Below, one piece after another: positions 53,071 through 61,738 of a stretch of DNA of 64,000 nucleotides (position 1 is the first letter of the stretch; each line of letters opens with the position of its first letter). The position numbers were made by a program, and so were the translations under genes. The notes beneath the pieces were generated by a model. The model ran no database searches and was not told the DNA's origin. It saw nothing but the letters and a program-made list of their open reading frames with translations. The stretch is from Bradyrhizobium sp. SSBR45G (GTDB lineage Bacteria > Pseudomonadota > Alphaproteobacteria > Rhizobiales > Xanthobacteraceae). The DNA lies in the NCBI RefSeq assembly GCF_030159255.1, contig NZ_BSCT01000007.1, forward strand, positions 62,001-126,000, read 5' to 3'.

Positions 53071-54729
53071 ATGCGCCGTTCGCTCCTGCTGCTGCTCCCG
53101 CTGCTGGCCGCCCTCTGGGCGTCCCCGGGCCTCGCCCAGTCGAAATCCGAGCTTGGGCCACTCTGCACCACCGACACGACGCCGGCCGACCAGATGATCG
53201 CCGCCTGCAACAAGATCATCGCGCTGAAGGTGTTTTCCGGCGGGCAGCTGGCGACGATCTATTTCTGGCGCGCGGTCGGCTGGAACAAGAAGGGCGACTA
53301 CGGCCGGGTCATTGCGGATGCGACCGAGGCGCTGCGGCTGCAGCCCGCCCAGGCCATCTACAATCTGCGCGGCTCGGCCTATTACGACAAGGGTGAGTAC
53401 GAGATCGCGATCGCCGACTTCAATGACGCCGTCAAAAGTGGCCCACCGAGCGGCACCATCTTCCACAACCGTGGCAATGCGTATCGCGGCACCGGCGACT
53501 ATGCCAAGGCGATCGCTGATTACGATCAGGCGATCAGGCTGACGCCGAAGTCAGCGCTGTCCTGGCAGAACCGCGGCATCTCCAGGGAAGCGACGGGCGA
53601 CCTCGACGGCGCGCTCACCGACATCAACGAGGCGATCCGGCTCGATCCGGCGCTGGCCTCGCCGCTGATCAACCGCAGCGTCATCTGGCGCGCCAAGGGC
53701 AATGTCGAACGCGCCATCGCCGACGGCACCGAGGCGGTCCGCCTGGCGCAGAATCCTCCGGCCAACATCATGACGCCGCCCGGCAGCGTGATCATCGCCG
53801 CCCACGTTCACCGGGCGCTGGCCTACGAGGCCAAGGGCGAATTCGACGCCGCCAAGGCGGACTATGCCGCGGCGCTGAAGCCGGTCGCGTCCGACGCCGG
53901 CAGCAAGGCCAACCAGGCGACCGCCAAGGTACGGCTATCGCTGCTATCCGAGCCAGTCGCGCAACCGCCTCAGCGAGCTGACACGCCGCAACCAGCGGCC
54001 ATCGCGACAGGGCAGCGCATGGCGCTGGTGATCGGCAACGGCGCCTATGCGCATGTGCAGCCGCTGCCCAATCCGCCCCGCGATGCGCGTGCGATCGCCA
54101 GGAGCCTGCGCGACATCGGCTTCACGGTGGTCGAGGGCATCGACCTCGACCGCGCGGCGATGCAGGCCAAGACGCGCGACTTCCTGCGCGAGGCCACGCG
54201 CGCCCAGGTCGCCGTGGTCTATTATGCCGGACACGGCGTGCAGATCGACGGCCGCAATTATCTCGTGCCCACCGACATTGCGTGGTCCGCCGGCAGCGAC
54301 GTCGTCGGCGCCATGGTCGACATGGACCAGATCCTGGCCGGGCTCGATGACCAGGTCCGCACCAACATCCTGATCCTTGATGCCTGCCGCAACAACCCGT
54401 TTGCGCCGCAGGCCGGCGCGACCGAACCGGGGCGCGGGCTCACCGGCGCCACCGGCCTCGCCGCGCCCGCCGCGCTCGGCACCGGCGCAACCTCCGGTGC
54501 CGGCACCTTGATCGCGTTCGCGACGGCGCCCGGCAAGGTCGCGCTCGACGGCGAGGGCGACAACAGCCCGTTCTCGGCGGCGCTGTCGCGCCACATCGGC
54601 ACCCCGGGCCTCGAAGTGCAGCAGATGCTGACGCGGGTCCGTGCCGAGGTGGTCGCGAGCACCAGGAACAAGCAGGTGCCGTGGTCGAACTCATCGCTGC
54701 TCGGCGAAGTCTATCTGGCGGCCAAATGA
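53071..54729 (+). CDS. periplasmic TPR-caspase (C14-type peptidase)
   Basis: This 552-residue protein has a signal peptide (LLLLLPLLAALWASPGLAQ). Residues about 60-290 hold five or six TPR repeats, for example FHNRGNAYRGTGDYAKAIADY. The C-terminal 230 residues form a caspase-like domain: ALVIGNGAYAHV, the catalytic His in AGHGVQ (His388) and Cys in LDACRNNPF (Cys439). Such type I metacaspase-like proteins cleave after basic residues or bind partners through TPRs. ATG 53071 is preferred over 53035 because the signal peptide begins there. The target is unknown. Confidence 0.87.
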   Translation: MRRSLLLLLPLLAALWASPGLAQSKSELGPLCTTDTTPADQMIAACNKIIALKVFSGGQLATIYFWRAVGWNKKGDYGRVIADATEALRLQPAQAIYNLRGSAYYDKGEYEIAIADFNDAVKSGPPSGTIFHNRGNAYRGTGDYAKAIADYDQAIRLTPKSALSWQNRGISREATGDLDGALTDINEAIRLDPALASPLINRSVIWRAKGNVERAIADGTEAVRLAQNPPANIMTPPGSVIIAAHVHRALAYEAKGEFDAAKADYAAALKPVASDAGSKANQATAKVRLSLLSEPVAQPPQRADTPQPAAIATGQRMALVIGNGAYAHVQPLPNPPRDARAIARSLRDIGFTVVEGIDLDRAAMQAKTRDFLREATRAQVAVVYYAGHGVQIDGRNYLVPTDIAWSAGSDVVGAMVDMDQILAGLDDQVRTNILILDACRNNPFAPQAGATEPGRGLTGATGLAAPAALGTGATSGAGTLIAFATAPGKVALDGEGDNSPFSAALSRHIGTPGLEVQQMLTRVRAEVVASTRNKQVPWSNSSLLGEVYLAAK

Positions 54730-54781
54730 TCGGAAGCCACCCGCCGCGCCAGCACCGGCTCGTCGGGCCGGCCTGTCGACG

Positions 54782-55798
54782 TCAGAGCAGCTTCAGCTGG
54801 ACCCAGAGCGAGAGGCCGAGGCGTTGCCGGTCGGCATAGGCCGAACGCCAATGCGGCAGGCGGCGGATGCTGCCGGCGGCGATCGCAGCGGCTTCCAGAA
54901 CCGTCCTGAGGGGTGATCTGGGCAGCGATCTCACCCGCCCCGACAGGCTGCCGGGGTGGTCCTGAGCCCGTCTCACATGGCTGAAGACGAGGTCGGTCCT
55001 CAGAAAGTGACGCATATCGAAAGGCTGCGTCTCGTGCTCGACCACATCGAAGCCATGGCGTGGACCGATGCGCCTGAACGCCTCGATCGTCCATCGTCCG
55101 ATGTGGTTCGGCGGCATGTCGATCAGCGATTCATGCGCTTCCTGATAGTTGGTATGCGCCGTGTTGGGCACGGCGATGAAGACGCGGGCTCCTGCCTTGC
55201 CGAGCCGTGCCAGACGTTGAAAAAGCTCGTCGAGCCGGTCCATGTGCTCGACCACCTGGAACAGAAAAATAAAATCGAAGCGCGACGACATCGCAAGCAA
55301 GGCATCGCTTCGCACATCGTCCTCGACGACCTCATAGCCGAGGGCGCGCAATCTGGCGCTGGCGGTCCGACCATATTCGGTGGCCGTCAGCAGCGACGCC
55401 GAGGCGCCATGCAGGCACAACAGGTCGAGGAAGTAACCGAATCCCGCTCCGACCTCGAGCATGGTTTTGCCCTGCAACTGCTGGCCGCGGAGAGCCTCGA
55501 GCGTCCTGCCGAACTCCCACCGGTCACTGGGATAGGCGACATAGGGATAGGCGAGATTGTAGAACAGCTGATCGCCGGCGACGAACGGCCAGGAAAAGCC
55601 GAACCCGCAGGATTCACAGGCCCGGATCTGACAGCTCCTGCCGCCCCAAAGCTCTTCGATATGGGACCGGAGCTTCCGGTTGATATCGGGATGCTCCTGC
55701 TGCTGCACGAAGTGCTGGGCGGCCTGTTCGGCGGAAACGACGAAGCGAGCGGCTGTCCTGTGCCCGCTGCAGGCAGGGCAGACGGGATCGGTGATCAT
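54782..55798 (-). CDS. class I SAM-dependent methyltransferase with N-terminal zinc finger
   Basis: This 338-residue enzyme starts at ATG 55798 (MITDPVCPACSGH). Two CxxC pairs, CPAC and CESC, in the first 80 residues make a zinc-ribbon. The methyltransferase domain has MLEVGAGFGYFLDLL as motif I and FLFQVVEHMDRLDELF. This Methyltransf_23 layout is common for sugar or glycolipid modification near polysaccharide genes. The frame is open 43 residues further up, but that part lacks family features. Confidence 0.8.
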   Translation of the reverse strand: MITDPVCPACSGHRTAARFVVSAEQAAQHFVQQQEHPDINRKLRSHIEELWGGRSCQIRACESCGFGFSWPFVAGDQLFYNLAYPYVAYPSDRWEFGRTLEALRGQQLQGKTMLEVGAGFGYFLDLLCLHGASASLLTATEYGRTASARLRALGYEVVEDDVRSDALLAMSSRFDFIFLFQVVEHMDRLDELFQRLARLGKAGARVFIAVPNTAHTNYQEAHESLIDMPPNHIGRWTIEAFRRIGPRHGFDVVEHETQPFDMRHFLRTDLVFSHVRRAQDHPGSLSGRVRSLPRSPLRTVLEAAAIAAGSIRRLPHWRSAYADRQRLGLSLWVQLKLL

Positions 55799-56133
55799 GC
55801 TCGATGCCCCGGTTTCGACGACGGCAGGGTTTCTCAACCCGGCGTGCCGGTCAATCGCCGCAGCATGGTTGTGCGGAGAGCCTTTAGATTTGGATACCGA
55901 TCGGGGGATCGGCATGCGCGCCCGCAAACAATCCGGCAGGCCTGCCTGCGGTGCGGGCCGGCGCCTGCGCCGCGCCCGAGCAGCACGCGGAACCGCCAGC
56001 AGCGAATGCAGCGTGCGCGAATCCTGCTATTGTCGCGTCCAACAGAGACGACGCGGAACGCCCTCGACATGCCGCCGCGCCGACACGATCGGCCTGCAAC
56101 GTGGCCGTCTCGAACCTATAGGGGAGGTTACCT
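55799..56133. promoter_or_regulatory. 335 bp divergent intergenic region
   Basis: No gene is seen. It separates the minus-strand methyltransferase from the plus-strand DUF2147 gene and should carry both promoters. The last 15 bases hold a strong ribosome site, GGGGAGG, for the downstream TTG start. I find no clear operator. Confidence 0.5.
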
Positions 56134-56511
56134 TTGTCTGGTCGATTTGGTCTGGCCCTCGGATTTGGTCTCGCGCTGGTGGCGGGCCCCGCGCTCGCCG
56201 ACGACGTCACCGGGGTCTGGCTGCGCGAGAGCGGCGCGTCCAAGGTCAGGTTCGCGCCGTGTGGCGGCGCCGTCTGCGGCACGGTGGTCTGGATCAAGGA
56301 GGGCACGGATACGCCGGCCAAGGTCGGCCAGCGGCTGTTCTCCGGCATGAAGTCGACCGGGCCCAACGCCTGGGCCGGCAGCTACAGCAACCCGGACGAT
56401 GGCAAGACCTACGACGCCAAGATGACCCTGTCCGGCAACACGCTGACGACCTCGGGCTGCGCGTTCGGCGGCGTGATCTGCCGCTCCTCGACCTGGACGC
56501 GGGCGAATTAG
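56134..56511 (+). CDS. exported DUF2147 protein
   Basis: This 125-residue protein starts at a TTG (56134), supported by GGGGAGG six bases before it. The signal peptide ends AGPALA-DDV. The mature part is one DUF2147 domain: VTGVWLRESGASKVRF, CGGAVCGTVVWI with paired Cys, DDGKTYDAKM, and CRSSTWTR at the end. These small periplasmic proteins are of unknown role and have a lipocalin-like beta fold. Confidence 0.85.
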   Translation: MSGRFGLALGFGLALVAGPALADDVTGVWLRESGASKVRFAPCGGAVCGTVVWIKEGTDTPAKVGQRLFSGMKSTGPNAWAGSYSNPDDGKTYDAKMTLSGNTLTTSGCAFGGVICRSSTWTRAN

Positions 56512-56569
56512 GGGTCCGTTCGCGACTCCGCGTTAGTGTCCACGGGATCGAAAGGCATCAATCGTCCAG

Positions 56570-57262
56570 ATGGCAGCGAAAACGCAGGCGCGGCTGGGAT
56601 TCGTGGTGTTTGCGGTGATCGCCGCAGCCGCCGCGACATTCGTGCTGTCGCGCCGCTCTGCGGCGCCGTCCGGCAGCGATCACCGCACCGTTCGCCAGCT
56701 CGTCGTCCACTACAACATGCAAGCTCGCCCCGACGATCCGATCGTCGTGCTCGGTGACAGCATCGTCGAGGCCGCGACCTTGCCGGCCAGCGCCTGCGGG
56801 CATCCGATCGTCAATGCCGGCCTCGCCGGCGCCGGGACGCGCAGCGATCTCGCCGGCTGGCTCAAGCCGGCGCTCGGACCGAAGCAGCCGTTCGCCATCA
56901 TCGTCTCGCTGGGCGTCAACGATGCGCTGACCGACAAGCCCGATCAGGCCGCAGTCTTCGCCGGGCGCTATGAGGCGCTGTTGCGCGAACTGGCGAAACT
57001 CACCACGCGCCTCTTCATCGTCGAGTTTCCCCCCGTCGAGGTGCGCGGGCCGTTCACGGCGGCGATGGAGAAGACCGCGATGGCGAGCATCACCGGCTAC
57101 CGCGCGGCGCTGCCGGACCTCGCGAAACGAGCCGGTGCAACATTCCTGCCGTTGCCACCCATGGAGTCGCCGTTCACGCTCGAAGGCATCCACCTGAATT
57201 CGGCCGGCTACCGGTCCTGGGACCAGGCCATTCAGCAAGGGACAGAGCTTGCCTGCCGCTGA
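56570..57262 (+). CDS. exported SGNH/GDSL hydrolase
   Basis: This 230-residue protein has an N-terminal hydrophobic signal or anchor (FVVFAVIAAAAATFVL). SGNH blocks are present: VLGDSIVEA with the Ser, the Gly in NAGLAGAGTRSD, LGVNDAL with the Asn, and GIHLNSAGYRSW with the catalytic Asp-x-x-His region reading Gly-Ile-His. It probably removes acyl groups from a cell-envelope glycan or lipid. Its neighbour is an acyltransferase of the OafA type, a pairing that would fit addition and removal of acetyl groups. Confidence 0.8.
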   Translation: MAAKTQARLGFVVFAVIAAAAATFVLSRRSAAPSGSDHRTVRQLVVHYNMQARPDDPIVVLGDSIVEAATLPASACGHPIVNAGLAGAGTRSDLAGWLKPALGPKQPFAIIVSLGVNDALTDKPDQAAVFAGRYEALLRELAKLTTRLFIVEFPPVEVRGPFTAAMEKTAMASITGYRAALPDLAKRAGATFLPLPPMESPFTLEGIHLNSAGYRSWDQAIQQGTELACR

Positions 57263-57369
57263 TCAGCCGCGCGGCACTGATTCCTCTGACGCTTGCGAAA
57301 ACAATCCTTCACCTCGTCCCCGCTAGGATCGGCCCGCGCATCCCCTCGCGACGGTTAACGAAGCCCTGC

Positions 57370-58494
57370 ATGGCCCTGCCCCGAACCTCGACATCGCCTG
57401 GGACTCACAAGCTCCTCGGACTGGAGCTGTTGCGCTTCCTCGCCACCATCTCGGTGCTGCTGTGGCACTACCCGCACTTCGCCTATGTGGCCGACGCGCC
57501 GGTCGATCTCGTCAGAAGCGAGCTGCCGTTCTACCGCGTCCTGTTCCCGTTCTATGAGCTCGGCGAATACGGCGTCGTGATCTTCTGGTGCATCTCGGGC
57601 TTCATCTTCTTCTGGAAATACAGTGCGCTCATCCCGGACGGCGCGGTCGACAGCTGGACGTTTTTCGTGAACCGGCTGTCGCGGCTCTATCCGCTGCATC
57701 TGGCAACGCTGCTGCTGGTCGCGGGGCTGCAGGCGATCTACGTCGCGCAGCACGGCTTCGCCTTCGTCTACCAGAGCAACGATCTCGGCCATTTCGTCGC
57801 GCAGCTGTTCATGGCGAGCGACTGGCTGCCGCCGACCGGCGTCAGCTTCAACGGCCCGATCTGGTCGGTCTCGATCGAGGTGCTGGTCTATGCCGCGTTC
57901 TTCGTCGGGCTGCGCTTCGTCACCACGTCGCCGCTGTTGAACCTGGCGATGATCCTGGCCGGGATCGCGAGCGGCACGCTGGTCGGCAAATGTTTTGTCT
58001 TCTTCTATGCCGGCGGACTAGCCGCGATGGCGCGGCAGGGCGTTGCCGATGCCTGGTATCGACCGAAGCTGGAGGCGCTGGCCGCGTGCGCCGTCGTCGG
58101 CATTCCGGCGTCGCTCTGGCTCTCCGGCGTCGAGCTCGCCGAGCGATCGGCAGCTGTCCTGCTCGTCTATACACCGATCCTGCTATTCGTCTGCGCAACG
58201 CCGCTCACGCTGCCAAAACGCATCGAAGATCTGCTGCAGGCAGCCGGCAACATGACCTATTCGTGCTATCTGCTGCACTTCCCGATCCAGCTCGCGATCG
58301 CGCTGGCTTTCGGTGCGTGGGGACGAGCAATCCCCTACGGCAGCCCCTCGTTCTGGATCGGCTTCATGGGCCTGACCCTGACCGCGGCGTATCTCACCTA
58401 CGTCTGGTTCGAGGCCCCGGCCCAGCGGCTAATCCGCCGGGCGCTGCAGCGCAAAAGCGAAGCTGCGCGGATGGCTCCGGCATCCCGGCCCTGA
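57370..58494 (+). CDS. acyltransferase family 3 membrane protein (OafA-like)
   Basis: This 374-residue protein has about ten membrane helices. The N-terminal helix carries LELLRFLATISVLLWHY with the His used by this family, and RLSRLYPLHLATLL follows. It probably O-acetylates a surface polysaccharide using cytoplasmic acyl-CoA. The ATG at 57370 begins ten residues before the first helix. It is separated from the SGNH hydrolase by 107 bp. The exact glycan is unknown, but the window encodes LPS assembly. Confidence 0.86.
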   Translation: MALPRTSTSPGTHKLLGLELLRFLATISVLLWHYPHFAYVADAPVDLVRSELPFYRVLFPFYELGEYGVVIFWCISGFIFFWKYSALIPDGAVDSWTFFVNRLSRLYPLHLATLLLVAGLQAIYVAQHGFAFVYQSNDLGHFVAQLFMASDWLPPTGVSFNGPIWSVSIEVLVYAAFFVGLRFVTTSPLLNLAMILAGIASGTLVGKCFVFFYAGGLAAMARQGVADAWYRPKLEALAACAVVGIPASLWLSGVELAERSAAVLLVYTPILLFVCATPLTLPKRIEDLLQAAGNMTYSCYLLHFPIQLAIALAFGAWGRAIPYGSPSFWIGFMGLTLTAAYLTYVWFEAPAQRLIRRALQRKSEAARMAPASRP

Positions 58495-58592
58495 TCAGCC
58501 AGTCGAAGCCGCCCCGGCAACGCTACCCAACTTGCAATTGCTGTCGGAGAGAATAGATTCTTTCCGTGAAAGATTCACTGGAAGACACGCGT

Positions 58593-58865
58593 ATGTCCCT
58601 CTCTGGCGTGGACCAACGTATCGAAAAGGCCGTCCGCGAAACGATGACCGACCAATTCAGGTCGGTCAAGGTGCGTGACGTCAACATCAAGCCGGACACC
58701 GATCAGTTCGGAGAAGACGTGCTGCATATCGACGTCGTTTATGACGGGAAATCGCTCGATCCGAAAGCAACGACAAGCTTCGTCCGGCATCTGCGTCCGC
58801 GCCTATTCGAGCTGCACGAAATGAAGTTTCCGGTCATCTACTTCGTATCGAGCGCGGATCTCTAG
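58593..58865 (+). CDS. small protein, probable partner of HEPN gene
   Basis: This protein of about 90 residues starts at ATG 58593, seven bases after GGAAGA; a GTG at 58566 would give 99 residues. A helix (VDQRIEKAVRETMTDQF) is followed by beta-rich segments DVLHIDVVYDG and RLFELHEMKFPVIYFV. It ends two bases before the GTG of the HEPN gene, so the two are cotranslated. Its family is seen next to HEPN proteins as I recall, but it is not the nucleotidyltransferase (MNT) type. Function is unproven. Confidence 0.62.
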   Translation: MSLSGVDQRIEKAVRETMTDQFRSVKVRDVNIKPDTDQFGEDVLHIDVVYDGKSLDPKATTSFVRHLRPRLFELHEMKFPVIYFVSSADL

Positions 58866-58867
58866 AC

Positions 58868-59335
58868 GTGGATGCCGATGACCTGTTGGAAGCAGCTAGG
58901 CATCTGGCGTCGCGGACAGGAAAGCCACGCCAAGCCTTTCTCAGGCGCGCTGTCGGCACGGCTTATTATGCCATGTTTCACTGCCTTGCGAAGAATTGCG
59001 CGGATCTGCTGATCGGCGGCACTGGTGCGCAACGCAGTGAGGAGGCCTGGGCGCTGGTTTATCGCGCCCTCGATCATGGCACAGTTCGGAACGTCTGCTC
59101 GAACAGTCAAACCATGCGGGCTTTCCCGCAGCACATCCAGGACTTCGGCAATACGTTCGTAACGATGCAGAAGAAGCGGCACGACGCGGACTATGACCCG
59201 CAATGCTCCGTCTTCAAGTCCGCGGTCCTGGCAGACATCAACGGCGTCGAGACCGTTTTGGCGGATTTCGAAGCCACTGCGATGAAGGACCGCAGAGCCT
59301 TCGCTGCTGCGATCCTTTTCAAGAAGAGGCCTTGA
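58868..59335 (+). CDS. HEPN-domain protein
   Basis: This 155-residue helical protein starts at GTG 58868. AVGTAYYAMFHCLAKNCADLL is the first HEPN helix pair (quoted in part; residues 29-48) and KKRHDADYDP near residue 105 is the R-x-ADY motif of UPF0332-like HEPN proteins, in which the Arg and His region can form an RNase site. It is directly coupled to the small protein upstream, so a toxin-antitoxin or RNA-processing module is inferred. GC content is lower than that of nearby genes. Confidence 0.7.
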   Translation: MDADDLLEAARHLASRTGKPRQAFLRRAVGTAYYAMFHCLAKNCADLLIGGTGAQRSEEAWALVYRALDHGTVRNVCSNSQTMRAFPQHIQDFGNTFVTMQKKRHDADYDPQCSVFKSAVLADINGVETVLADFEATAMKDRRAFAAAILFKKRP

Positions 59336-59429
59336 CGACCGATAGAGCCGCTTCAACAGACGGATTGTCTCGTCCCCCTGAGCCGGACCGGGCAAGACCG
59401 ATCCAGCTCTTTCACGCTGCCCGGCGCGC

Positions 59430-60548
59430 CTACTTCCCCCAGATCTCCTCGGCGAGTTCGACGCAGAGGCGCAGCTTGGCCCACTGCTCTTCTTCGGAGA
59501 GGATGTTGCCCTCCTCGGTCGAGGCGAAGCCGCATTGCGGGGACAGCGCGAGCTGGTCAAGCGGGGCGAACTTCGAGGCCTCCTCCAGGCGGCGCTTGAT
59601 GTCGTCCTTCTTCTCGAGCTCGCCGACCTTCGAGGTGACGAGACCGACGACGACGACCTTGTTGCCCTTCGGCAGGAAGCGCAGCGGCTCGAAGCCGCCG
59701 GCGCGCTCGCTGTCGTACTCCAGGAAGTAGCCGTCGTAGTTGGTCTTGGCGAGCATGGTCTCGGCGACCGGCTCGTAGCCGCCCGAGGAGATCCAGGTCG
59801 AGCGGAAATTGCCGCGGCAGACGTGGGTCGAGATCGTCATGTCGGCCGGACGCTCGGCGATCGCGTAGTTGATGATGCGGGAATAGATCTCCTGCAGACC
59901 GTCCGGCGTGTCGCCGCGCTCCCTGGCCTTCTGCAATTCCTCCTGCGAGCACAGATAGGCCCACACGGTGTCGTCAAACTGCAGATAGCGGCAGCCGGCG
60001 TCGTAGAACGCCTTCACGGCCTTGCGGTAGGTCTTGCCGAGATCCTCGTAGAAGGCGTCGAGATCCGGATAGACGTCCTTCGAGATCGACTTGCGGCCGC
60101 CGCGGAAGTGCAGCACCGCGGGCGACGGAATCGTCATCTTCGCCGTCACATGCGCCGTGTCGGCATGCTTCTTCAGGAAGCGGAAATGGTCGAGCATCGG
60201 GTGATCGGCCGGGAAGTCGAGCTTGCCGATCACGCGCACCGCGTCATGGCGGGTCTGCACGCCGGTGAACTGAATGCCGGCGTCGGGGTGGAACAGCTCG
60301 CAGCCGGTCAGCTTGGCCAGGAAGTCGAAATGCCACCAGGAGCGGCGGAACTCGCCGTCGGTCGCGAGCTTGAGGCCGGTCGAGGCCTGACGGTGCACGA
60401 CCTTCTCGATCTCCATATCCTCGACCTTGCGCAGGTCGTCGGCCGAGATCTCGCCCTTCTCCAGTCTGGCGCGGGCCTCCTTGATCTTCTGCGGGCGCAG
60501 CAGGCTGCCGACTTCGTCGGCGCGGAATGGGGGCTTGGTGCGTTGCAT
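59430..60548 (-). CDS. MetE C-terminal-like methyltransferase (cobalamin-independent methionine synthase family II)
   Basis: This 372-residue single-domain protein starts at ATG 60548 (MQRTKPPFRADEVGSLLRP). Zinc ligands of the MetE barrel are visible as ISTHVCRGNF and the late LALSPQCGFAST. It is half the size of true MetE and lacks the N-terminal domain. Such proteins are annotated as homocysteine methyltransferase-like but may use another methyl donor or thiol, as in CoM or epoxide enzymes. It is separated from the SAM block by 7 kb. The stop is 94 bp from the HEPN gene. Confidence 0.84.
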   Translation of the reverse strand: MQRTKPPFRADEVGSLLRPQKIKEARARLEKGEISADDLRKVEDMEIEKVVHRQASTGLKLATDGEFRRSWWHFDFLAKLTGCELFHPDAGIQFTGVQTRHDAVRVIGKLDFPADHPMLDHFRFLKKHADTAHVTAKMTIPSPAVLHFRGGRKSISKDVYPDLDAFYEDLGKTYRKAVKAFYDAGCRYLQFDDTVWAYLCSQEELQKARERGDTPDGLQEIYSRIINYAIAERPADMTISTHVCRGNFRSTWISSGGYEPVAETMLAKTNYDGYFLEYDSERAGGFEPLRFLPKGNKVVVVGLVTSKVGELEKKDDIKRRLEEASKFAPLDQLALSPQCGFASTEEGNILSEEEQWAKLRLCVELAEEIWGK

Positions 60549-61021
60549 GTGCTCACTCCTTGGAAGGCGTCGATTTGTTGGATAGGGTTGTTGGACCGGT
60601 TGCGATCTGCCCTGCCGCGATCTGCTCTGGTGCGCGATCGGGGCAAGGCGCCGTGGGCGTCCACCCCTACTCCGTATCCGATCGGTATACAATTCTGTCG
60701 GAACCGAGATCGTCTAGGGACACCCCGTGATCCCCGCTCGAGTCGATTTTTTTGGCCGCCCCAACCTCGTCAACAGGGAATCCTGAGGTTAAACCCATCA
60801 AAATCGGTCTCCCGTGGACCGCAGGTTACGGGAATGGAGGCGCGAGCCGTGGTCGGCGCCTCGCTCAACGGACCTGCGTCGGCCAAATCCTGCATACTGC
60901 TCGACGGGCACACATTACCGCGCAACCTGCGGCGCAACCTTCTGCTGAACGCGCGAGAACGATCACTTCCGCAACCGAAGATGACGCTTAACCCGTCGCG
61001 CTTCAAGCCTTTCGACCGGCT
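60549..61021. other. 473 bp intergenic region between livF and the MetE-like gene
   Basis: No gene is seen. It should contain the promoter of the minus-strand MetE-like gene and the end of the livHMGF transcript. A TCCGA..TCGGA inverted repeat spans about 60675-60702 around GTATAC, and there is a run of seven T at 60748-60754. I found no methionine-related riboswitch pattern. Confidence 0.5.
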
Positions 61022-61738
61022 TCAATGCGCCGCTGCGCTGGACACGCCGAGATGCCGCTCCAGCGGCGCCGGGTCGGCCTTCAAGGCGCTGGACGATGCA
61101 TCGTGCACGATGGTGCCGCGCTCCAGGATCACGACGCGGTCGGCCAGCGTGAGCAGCTTCTGCGCATGCTGCTCGACGATGATCGAGCACAGGCCACCGG
61201 CGCGGCTGATGGTGCCGATCGCGGCCAGGAGCTCCTCGACGATGATCGGGGCGAGGCCCTCGGTCGGCTCGTCCAGCAGCAGCACCTTCGGGTTCAGCGT
61301 GAGCGCGCGGCCGATCGCCAGCATCTGCTGCTCGCCGCCGGAGAGCTGGTTGCCGAAATTGGTGCGGCGTTCCTTCAACCGCGGAAACATCTGGTAGACG
61401 CGCTCGACCGTCCAGGGGCCGGGCTGCGCAACCGCGGTCATGTTCTCCTCCACCGTGAGCGAGCGGAAGATGTTGCGCTCCTGCGGCACCCAGCCGATGC
61501 CGGCACGGGCGCGCTGGTCGGCGCGCAAGGACGTGATGTCGGTGCCATCGAGCGCGAGCTTGCCGGAGAAGCGGCGGGTGACGCCGACGATGGAGTTGAT
61601 CAGCGTCGTCTTGCCGGTGCCGTTGCGGCCGAGCAGCGCCAGCACCTGCCCTTCGGGCAGCTTCAGCGACATGTTCGGCAGCACGACCGCCTGGCCATAG
61701 CCCGCACGCAGGTTCTCGATGGTGAGCAGATCGGTCAT
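61022..61738 (-). CDS. livF: branched-chain amino acid ABC transporter ATPase LivF
   Basis: This 238-residue ATPase has Walker A LLGRNGTGKTT, signature LSGGEQQMLAIGRAL, and Walker B VLLLDEPTEGLAP. The short form with TEGLAP and no C-terminal extension is LivF rather than LivG. The start is ATG 61738, overlapping the livG stop by one base; a GTG at 61741 is also possible. It is the last gene of the livHMGF operon. Members of this family also import amides or urea, so the substrate is not fixed. Confidence 0.9.
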   Translation of the reverse strand: MTDLLTIENLRAGYGQAVVLPNMSLKLPEGQVLALLGRNGTGKTTLINSIVGVTRRFSGKLALDGTDITSLRADQRARAGIGWVPQERNIFRSLTVEENMTAVAQPGPWTVERVYQMFPRLKERRTNFGNQLSGGEQQMLAIGRALTLNPKVLLLDEPTEGLAPIIVEELLAAIGTISRAGGLCSIIVEQHAQKLLTLADRVVILERGTIVHDASSSALKADPAPLERHLGVSSAAAH

